Source of the DNA: an uncultured Selenomonadaceae bacterium
GTDB lineage: Bacteria > Bacillota > Negativicutes > Selenomonadales > Selenomonadaceae
Assembly (NCBI GenBank): GCA_905235425.1
Contig: CAJOKY010000122.1
Coordinates: forward strand, 1-8,991
Direction: 5' to 3'
Length of the DNA: 8,991 nucleotides
In this document: positions 4,492-8,991 of the stretch, one piece after another
Position numbering within the stretch: the first letter of the stretch is position 1
Layout of the letters: the number at the start of each line of letters is the position of its first letter
Notes under the pieces: generated by a model
Told to the model about the DNA's origin: nothing
Databases searched by the model: none
The model's input: the letters and a program-made list of their open reading frames with translations, nothing else
Position numbers and translations under genes: made by a program

Positions 4492-5073
4492 ATGTTGAAC
4501 GACGCGCTATTCTATGAATCATATGAAATTATTGAGGGAGAAAAATTTATGTCACCTTCTGTACCGCTTAATCACAGCGGAATAATATTTCGTCTTGGAA
4601 TGTTAATCGGCAATTATGTTATCGCGAACAAATGCGGCTATGTATTTCCTGATGATGTAGATGTCCATTTGCCGGACGGAAATTTATTCAAGCCGGATTT
4701 AGTGGTAGTGAAGAAAGAAAACGAAGGCATTTTGAATTGGCACGGCGCGATTTACGGCGTCCCCGACATGGTTGTAGAAGTACTTTCGCGCTCGACACGT
4801 AAAAAAGACTTGACAATAAAAAAAGACATTTATGAATCAAACGGCGTGAAAGAATATTGGATAATCGATCCATGGGTCAAGGCGGTAGATGTGTATATTC
4901 TGCGCGACGGCAAATTTGAACTGGACGGCGAATATTTTAAGTACGATGCCGACGAATTGAAGGAACTTACCGACGAAGAAAAAGCCGACGTAAAGCCGGA
5001 GATAAAAGTTTCAATCTTTGAAGACTGCATGGTAACGGTGGCGGATATTTTTTCATGGGGCTACGACGATTAA
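4492..5073 (+). CDS. Uma2 family protein (DUF820), PD-(D/E)XK nuclease fold, copy 1
   Basis: Uma2 proteins have a restriction-endonuclease-like fold and are annotated as putative DNA nucleases; the cellular role is not established. The 193 residues are normal for the family. The visible core is FKPDLVVV (66-73, Asp 69), GVPDMVVEVLSRST (89-102, Glu 96) and IKKDIYESNGVKEYWIIDP (109-127), with the catalytic-type Lys at 110/111. This gives the D...E...K arrangement of the fold. The ATG at 4492 is chosen because AAGGTGG lies 8 nt upstream and the second copy starts at the same residue; two in-frame GTG codons just upstream lie in that ribosome binding site. The downstream paralogue starts 21 nt later, so the two are co-transcribed. 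Catalytic activity is inferred from the motif. Confidence 0.9.
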   Translation: MLNDALFYESYEIIEGEKFMSPSVPLNHSGIIFRLGMLIGNYVIANKCGYVFPDDVDVHLPDGNLFKPDLVVVKKENEGILNWHGAIYGVPDMVVEVLSRSTRKKDLTIKKDIYESNGVKEYWIIDPWVKAVDVYILRDGKFELDGEYFKYDADELKELTDEEKADVKPEIKVSIFEDCMVTVADIFSWGYDD

Positions 5074-5093
5074 TTTTTTGAGAGGTGATTAAG

Positions 5094-5675
5094 ATGTTGA
5101 ACGACGCGCTATTCTATGAATCGTATGAAGTTATTGGAGGTAAAAAATACATGGCGGCAGCGGCGGCAAATCCTTTTCATGGAAGTATAATAGGTGAACT
5201 TCATACCGTTTTGAATAATTATTTTCGGCGCCAAAAGTGCGGACGTGTTTTTACCGACAATGTCGACGTGCATTTTCCGGACGGCAATGTTTTCAAGCCG
5301 GACATGATTGTCTTGACATCTGCAAATCTTTCAATTATCGATTGGAAGCGCGGCATTTACGGCGTTCCCGACATGGTAGTTGAAGTACTTTCAAAATCTA
5401 CAATGCGTCGTGACGTTACTATAAAGAAAGATTTTTATGAATCAAACGGCGTGAAAGAATATTGGATAATCGATCCATGGAAAGAAAGCATTTCGGTTTA
5501 TCTTCTCAGCGAGGGCAAATATGAACCGGAAGGCGAATACATTTACTACGACAAAGCAGAATGGGAAGATTTGACGGACGAGCAAAGAGCAGAGGCAAAA
5601 TTTGACATAAAACTTTCAATATTCGATGACTGCATTGTAAACATAAATGATATTTTTGATTGGTTGCATTATTAA
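5094..5675 (+). CDS. Uma2 family protein (DUF820), PD-(D/E)XK nuclease fold, copy 2
   Basis: Tandem paralogue of the gene before it, also 193 residues and roughly 60% identical by eye. It starts with the same residues, MLNDALFYESYE. The core is FKPDMIVL (67-74, Asp 70), GVPDMVVEVLSKST (90-103, Glu 97) and IKKDFYESNGVKEYWIIDP (110-128, Lys 111), so the active-site pattern is complete. GAGAGGTG before the ATG serves as ribosome binding site. Identity is patchy: the first 29 bases of both genes are identical, and a block of at least 45 bases (4831-4875 and 5436-5480) is also identical, while residues 21-45 and the C-terminal third diverge. This looks like duplication followed by local gene conversion or selection. 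The maturase gene starts 20 nt after its stop. Confidence 0.9.
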   Translation: MLNDALFYESYEVIGGKKYMAAAAANPFHGSIIGELHTVLNNYFRRQKCGRVFTDNVDVHFPDGNVFKPDMIVLTSANLSIIDWKRGIYGVPDMVVEVLSKSTMRRDVTIKKDFYESNGVKEYWIIDPWKESISVYLLSEGKYEPEGEYIYYDKAEWEDLTDEQRAEAKFDIKLSIFDDCIVNINDIFDWLHY

Positions 5676-5694
5676 AAATTTTTTAAGGTAGTGT

Positions 5695-6996
5695 TTGGAT
5701 AGAGAAATGATACACAGATTTAAACAAGGCGGAAAAAATATAGTATTGGACGTAAACAGCGGCGCGGTGCATTTGGTAGACGAAATGCTTTTTGAAATTA
5801 TCGGCAAGCTTGATGAATGTCAGCCGCGCAGTGAAATAATTGCGGCGTTGGAAAAAAAATATTCACGCGCAGAATTGGAAGAGGCGCTCGGCGAATTGGA
5901 AGAAGTCAAGGCGGCGGGGCAGATTTTTTCTGCAGATATGGACGTACCGCCGACATACCACAGCGTAGGCGTAGTGAAAAGTTTATGTCTTATGGTCGCG
6001 CAGGATTGCAATTTACGCTGTAAATACTGTTTCGGTGCAGGCGGCAGTTACGGTCATCGCGGCGTTATGTCGGAAGACACAGGCAAGGCGGCTGTGGACT
6101 TCATAATAAAAAATTCGTACCTGCGTAAACACTGCGAAATAGATTTTTTCGGCGGCGAACCTTTGATAAACTTCCGCACCGTGAAGGCGGTTACCGAGTA
6201 CGTACGGCGGCGCGAAGTTGAGACCGGCAAAAAAATTAAATTGACGCTTACGACAAACGGCGTGGCATTGGACGACGATAAAATTTCTTGGCTGAATGAA
6301 AATAATATTTCTCTGGTATTGAGTTTGGACGGACGGCGAGAAGTTCACGACGCCATGAGACCGGATTTAAAGGGACGCGGCAGTTATGATAAAGTTGTAA
6401 AAAATTTTTTGAAGACGGTACAAAGTCGCGGCGGCGATAACTACTACCTGCGCGGAACGTACACGAATAAAAATTTGGACTTCGCGTCGGACGTTGCAAG
6501 TATGCTTGCGGCAGGTTTTGACGTGCTGTCTATTGAGCCGGTAGTATTAAAAGACTCGCCGCTTGCCATAACTGAAAAAGACTTGCCGCGTATTTTTGAA
6601 GAGTACGACAGACTGAGTGAACTTTATTTGGAGCGTCGACGCGCAGGTAACGGCTTTTTCTTCTTCCATTTCAACGTGGATTTATCAAACGGTCCATGCG
6701 TGGCGAAGAGGCTGGCAGGTTGCGGCGCAGGTCATGAATATTTTGCGGTAGCTGAAAACGGTGATTTATATCCCTGTCATCAATTCGTAGGGCGTGAACG
6801 CTACAAGTTAGGTGACGTGTTTAACGGCGTCAATGAATCTGCGCGGCATTGGACAAAATATTTCCGTGAATCGCACGTGTTGAATAAGCCTAAGTGTCGC
6901 GAGTGCTGGGCGAAATATTTTTGTAGCGGCGGCTGTCATGCCAATGCCGATTTGTTTAACCGAGATAGGTTGCGAAATTCAGAAAAAGCGGCTTGA
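5695..6996 (+). CDS. scfB: SCIFF-peptide radical SAM maturase, C-terminus frameshifted
   Basis: This family (CteB type) forms thioether bonds in the cysteine-rich SCIFF ribosomal peptide using S-adenosylmethionine and iron-sulfur clusters. The N-terminus IHRFKQGGKNIVLDVNSGAV is the peptide-binding domain opening typical of the family. The radical-SAM motif is C105-x3-C109-x2-C112, then FFGGEP (151-156) and TLTTNG. SPASM-type cysteines are C335, C343, C361, C401, C404, C410 and C414 (KCRECWAKYFCSGGCHANA). The TTG at 5695 has AAGG 6 nt upstream; the ATG at 5707 fits the family start better but lacks a well-placed ribosome binding site. After DLFN the frame shifts to NRDRLRNSEKAA, ending at 6996 without the final conserved cysteines. 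No SCIFF peptide gene lies next to it. It is probably inactive unless the shift is a sequence error. Confidence 0.88.
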   Translation: MDREMIHRFKQGGKNIVLDVNSGAVHLVDEMLFEIIGKLDECQPRSEIIAALEKKYSRAELEEALGELEEVKAAGQIFSADMDVPPTYHSVGVVKSLCLMVAQDCNLRCKYCFGAGGSYGHRGVMSEDTGKAAVDFIIKNSYLRKHCEIDFFGGEPLINFRTVKAVTEYVRRREVETGKKIKLTLTTNGVALDDDKISWLNENNISLVLSLDGRREVHDAMRPDLKGRGSYDKVVKNFLKTVQSRGGDNYYLRGTYTNKNLDFASDVASMLAAGFDVLSIEPVVLKDSPLAITEKDLPRIFEEYDRLSELYLERRRAGNGFFFFHFNVDLSNGPCVAKRLAGCGAGHEYFAVAENGDLYPCHQFVGRERYKLGDVFNGVNESARHWTKYFRESHVLNKPKCRECWAKYFCSGGCHANADLFNRDRLRNSEKAA

Positions 6997-7036
6997 ATGC
7001 GCCATTTATGTGCAGGCGGTTTTGAACGAAGAATAA
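6962..7036 (+). pseudogene. Out-of-frame C-terminal tail of the SCIFF maturase
   Basis: In the +1 frame relative to the maturase, these 24 codons read EIGCEIQKKRLECAIYVQAV and then LNEE before TAA at 7034-7036. This is the expected family end, with two conserved cysteines (GCE and ECA) that help bind the auxiliary cluster. Between LFN and EIGCE the family normally has a short segment of about 7-10 residues (GD...P-Y type) that is missing here. A small deletion of a length not divisible by three therefore probably caused the shift. Confidence 0.8.
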
Positions 7037-7067
7037 AAATTTCAATTCCGATTTATAAATTTTTAAC

Positions 7068-7096
7068 GGCGTTGACGTATTGTCGGCGCTTTTTTT
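7068..7096 (+). terminator. Rho-independent terminator after the maturase
   Basis: Stem GGCGTTGAC/GTCGGCGCT (9 bp with G-U pairs) with loop GTATT and a run of seven T at 7090-7096. It separates the maturase from the Cas10-like operon. Confidence 0.75.
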
Positions 7097-7099
7097 GTA

Positions 7100-7119
7100 C
7101 GCAGGATTATCAATCTGCG
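7100..7119 (+). promoter_or_regulatory. Inverted repeat/hairpin before the Cas10-like gene
   Basis: CGCA-G-GATT (7100-7108) pairs with AATCTGCG (7112-7119): 8 bp with one bulged G and a 3-nt loop. It has no T-run, lies 32 nt before the start codon and sits between the terminator and the ribosome binding site. It may be a leader hairpin or an operator. No clear promoter is visible in 7097-7151. Confidence 0.4.
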
Positions 7120-7151
7120 CGGCGAAAATGTTTAACAAAGGAGGCTTGCAC

Positions 7152-8873
7152 ATGAAAGATAACATGTTTAAAGCAATTCTGTTCGACACGCGGTCTATCC
7201 AAAACTATATCTACTCAGGAAATCGCCTGCGTACGAATATAGGCGCGTCGTACATTGTCGACAGAATTTTTTTTGATACACTGGTTGAAGGCACGCTGAA
7301 AAAAATGTTCCCCGACGATGATTTTTCTACTGCAGAGGATACGACGTGGGATCATGAAAAAGACGGCGAAAAGTCATGGGACAGTATGAAAGAATGTTGC
7401 GTGGCATACATAGGCGGCGGCAATGCGCTGATACTTTTGAATGAGTCTAAAAGCTATCAAGACGCCGTTGCAGTGGTTAAAGATTTCACGCTGAACCTTT
7501 TGGCTACACGTCCCGGCTTAAAGGTCGGCGCGGCAATAGGCGATCTGTCGATAACTGACGGCAAACTGGATATGTCACCGCTCTATGCCAAGTTGAAAAA
7601 AAATCAGAGTACGGTTTTTCCCGCCGTCAATGTACCGTACACCGGCTTAACGTTGAGTTGCGAGATAAACGGCGAGGCGGCTAACTTCTGCGACACAAAA
7701 AATATCGTCAATCCCGAATCAAGCGGCGACATAAGATTTTATTCACAGGAAACGGCGGTTAAATCTGCTATGGCGAAAAAAGCCAATGAAGATTTGAAAC
7801 GGCGCTTTGATAAAATTTTTGAACTGAAAAAATCCGCCGTACGAATGGCGAATTACGAATTTCCGCTAAGCGTCAATGAACTGGGGCAGAAAGACGGCGA
7901 AAATTATTTTTCCGTGATACACGTCGACGGCAACAACATGGGCGTAAAATTTCGCGGCTGTGACAACCTTTCTGACAGACGCAGACTTTCACGCGAGATT
8001 AAACGTAAAACAGAGGGCGCATTTGCCGACTTGCTTTTAAAAATAATTGCCGCGAAGGACAGCGGTATTTTTGATGACTGCCTAACCTTCACGGAAATTA
8101 CAAAAAATATTTTGCCGATACGTCCGCTTATCATCGGCGGCGACGACGTGACTTTTGTCTGTCCCGCGAATATGGCGATACTTTTCACCAAGACGTTAAT
8201 GGAAATTTTAAATGACGTTACTCCTGAAAATACGGCGGAACATTTGACGCAGGAAAGTTCACGTCAAATGGACTGCTGCGCGGGAGTTGCCATTTTGCCG
8301 ACGGCTTATCCCTTCTTTCGCGGCTACGAATTGGCAGAGCAACTTTGCGACGCGGCTAAAAAATCTATGCGTGACTTCGCAAAAAACAAGAAAACTCCTA
8401 ATGAAGATTTGCCGGTAAAATCCAGTTGGCTTGACTACGCGATTTTGCATGGTGAACAGGCGCCGACGCTTGAGCAGATTCGAGAAAGATCCTACAGCGG
8501 CGTAAGAGGTAGTTTGCATTTCGGTCCTTATCGCGTTGCCAATGAAGACGCGCAGAATACAGCGGAGCGCAGAAAAAATATTGAAAACCTTCTTGCCTGC
8601 ACAACGCAATTTCCGCATCTTATGGGTCAAGGCAAGTACAAGGAACTTCGCGACGTACTTCAACGCGGCAAAGACGACACGGCGAAATATTTACAGCAGT
8701 TAAAGCGCCTTAATATAAAATTACCTGCAGTGCCGGATTGGGACTTCTTGAAATCGGAAGATAATCTTTTATGGACAGTAAGCGGCGAACCGCAAACGCC
8801 GTACGTCGACGCGATAGAGTTAATAGATTTTTATGTGCCGGAGGTGGTTGAGAAATGGCAGAGTTTGACATAA
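7152..8873 (+). CDS. Cas10/Cmr2-family protein with GGDD palm domain, no HD domain
   Basis: Cas10 is the large subunit of type III CRISPR complexes; its palm domain makes cyclic oligoadenylates (or SAM-AMP in some lineages) when target RNA is bound. The 573-residue product starts after AAAGGAGG (7 nt spacing). N-terminal palm features are FDTRSIQNYIYSGNRLRTNIGAS (11-33) and CVAYIGGGNALILL (83-96). A CEINGEAANFC segment (170-180) recalls a partial zinc ribbon. The second palm region has VIHVDGNNMG (255-264), RPLIIGGDDVTFV (324-336) with the GGDD at 329-332, and AGVAILPTAYPFFRGYELAEQLCDAAKK (377-404). The C-terminal helical part ends YVDAIELIDFYVPEV. The N-terminal HD nuclease domain of many Cas10 proteins is absent, so cyclase but no DNase activity is expected. 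The next gene overlaps by 19 nt and is a RAMP protein. The subtype cannot be assigned. Confidence 0.9.
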   Translation: MKDNMFKAILFDTRSIQNYIYSGNRLRTNIGASYIVDRIFFDTLVEGTLKKMFPDDDFSTAEDTTWDHEKDGEKSWDSMKECCVAYIGGGNALILLNESKSYQDAVAVVKDFTLNLLATRPGLKVGAAIGDLSITDGKLDMSPLYAKLKKNQSTVFPAVNVPYTGLTLSCEINGEAANFCDTKNIVNPESSGDIRFYSQETAVKSAMAKKANEDLKRRFDKIFELKKSAVRMANYEFPLSVNELGQKDGENYFSVIHVDGNNMGVKFRGCDNLSDRRRLSREIKRKTEGAFADLLLKIIAAKDSGIFDDCLTFTEITKNILPIRPLIIGGDDVTFVCPANMAILFTKTLMEILNDVTPENTAEHLTQESSRQMDCCAGVAILPTAYPFFRGYELAEQLCDAAKKSMRDFAKNKKTPNEDLPVKSSWLDYAILHGEQAPTLEQIRERSYSGVRGSLHFGPYRVANEDAQNTAERRKNIENLLACTTQFPHLMGQGKYKELRDVLQRGKDDTAKYLQQLKRLNIKLPAVPDWDFLKSEDNLLWTVSGEPQTPYVDAIELIDFYVPEVVEKWQSLT

Positions 8874-8991
8874 AAATAAAAGTCGAATCACAGATTCATT
8901 TGGGATCCGGTCAAGCCGACGTAAATTTGGATTCGGAAATTGTTCACGACGCATTGGGTTTTCCGTACTTCCCTGCCAAAAGATTTAAAGG
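8855..8991 (+). CDS. RAMP superfamily (Cas7/Csm3-like) protein, 5' part only
   Basis: The gene runs off the right edge after 45 codons. Its start, MAEFDIKIKVESQIHLGSGQ, is the first beta-strand and glycine-rich loop of RAMP proteins. The following segment, VNLDSEIVHDALGFPYFPAK, then RFKG, matches the position where Csm3/Cas7 proteins have D-x(2)-VVRD-x-G-x-PYIPGSSLKG. Such proteins form the RNA-binding backbone of type III effector complexes, and in Csm3 an Asp in this loop cuts target RNA. Acidic residues (DSE, HD) are present here. GGAGG sits 10 nt before the ATG, and the start lies inside the end of the Cas10-like gene, so translation is coupled. AKRFKG in place of the usual PGSSLKG marks it as divergent. 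Confidence 0.85.
   Translation, partial: MAEFDIKIKVESQIHLGSGQADVNLDSEIVHDALGFPYFPAKRFK

Noticed and set aside
4688..5030. Minus-strand frames inside the Uma2 genes
   Set aside because: Antisense shadows of well-supported coding sequence.
7080..7151. 24-codon N-terminal extension of the Cas10-like protein from TTG
   Set aside because: It overlaps the terminator hairpin, while the ATG at 7152 has a perfect ribosome binding site and fits the family start.
1..8991. CRISPR array or tRNA/rRNA genes
   Set aside because: No regularly spaced short repeats and no tRNA or rRNA signatures were seen; the only tandem repeats are the antitoxin copies.

Overview
The window reads as an accessory stretch of a low-to-mid-GC Firmicutes genome. 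Strong AGGAGG-type ribosome binding sites, sigma-A-like promoters and a radical-SAM maturase of the SCIFF family point to Clostridia or Negativicutes. The cysteine-free, beta-rich surface-type protein would fit a diderm Negativicute, but the sequence does not settle the genus.

Minus-strand block (1-2810). A 586-residue beta-rich, presumably exported protein (42-1802) follows a 480-base non-coding stretch. That stretch carries four stem-loops, three of which share a UCCCCG-type loop. Upstream lies an HU histone-like gene (2281-2574), driven by a near-consensus promoter at 2746-2773. Its roughly 165-nt leader can fold into a closed, branched RNA (2619-2733) that I cannot assign to a known family. 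A second promoter points the other way, and the two -35 boxes together form a perfect inverted repeat.

Toxin-antitoxin graveyard (2909-4258, plus strand). It starts with a small antitoxin-like gene that overlaps a RelE-like toxin remnant by ATGA; the toxin has an in-frame stop and is too short. Three near-identical short BrnA-like antitoxin genes follow (3310, 3542, 4040). Only the last has most of a brnT toxin gene in front of it, and that gene has a one-base frameshift. The other two carry short brnT 3' tails or less. Antitoxins have thus been kept or multiplied while every toxin in view is broken. The block ends in a rho-independent terminator.

Uma2 and maturase block (4271-7096, plus strand). 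An extended -10 promoter, a possible 45-codon TTG-start ORF, two tandem Uma2-family genes (193 aa each) and a SCIFF-type radical-SAM maturase are packed in one direction. The maturase loses its frame just before the last two conserved cysteines; the missing tail is readable in the +1 frame. No SCIFF peptide gene is visible. A terminator follows.

Type III CRISPR-like block (7152 to the right edge). An HD-less Cas10/Cmr2-family protein with an intact GGDD palm motif overlaps the start of a RAMP (Cas7/Csm3-like) gene that runs off the edge. No CRISPR array, spacer-acquisition gene or ring-nuclease/effector gene is visible, so the subtype and the question of whether this is a CRISPR system or a stand-alone nucleotide-signalling relative stay open. 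This operon is the best candidate for an undescribed system.
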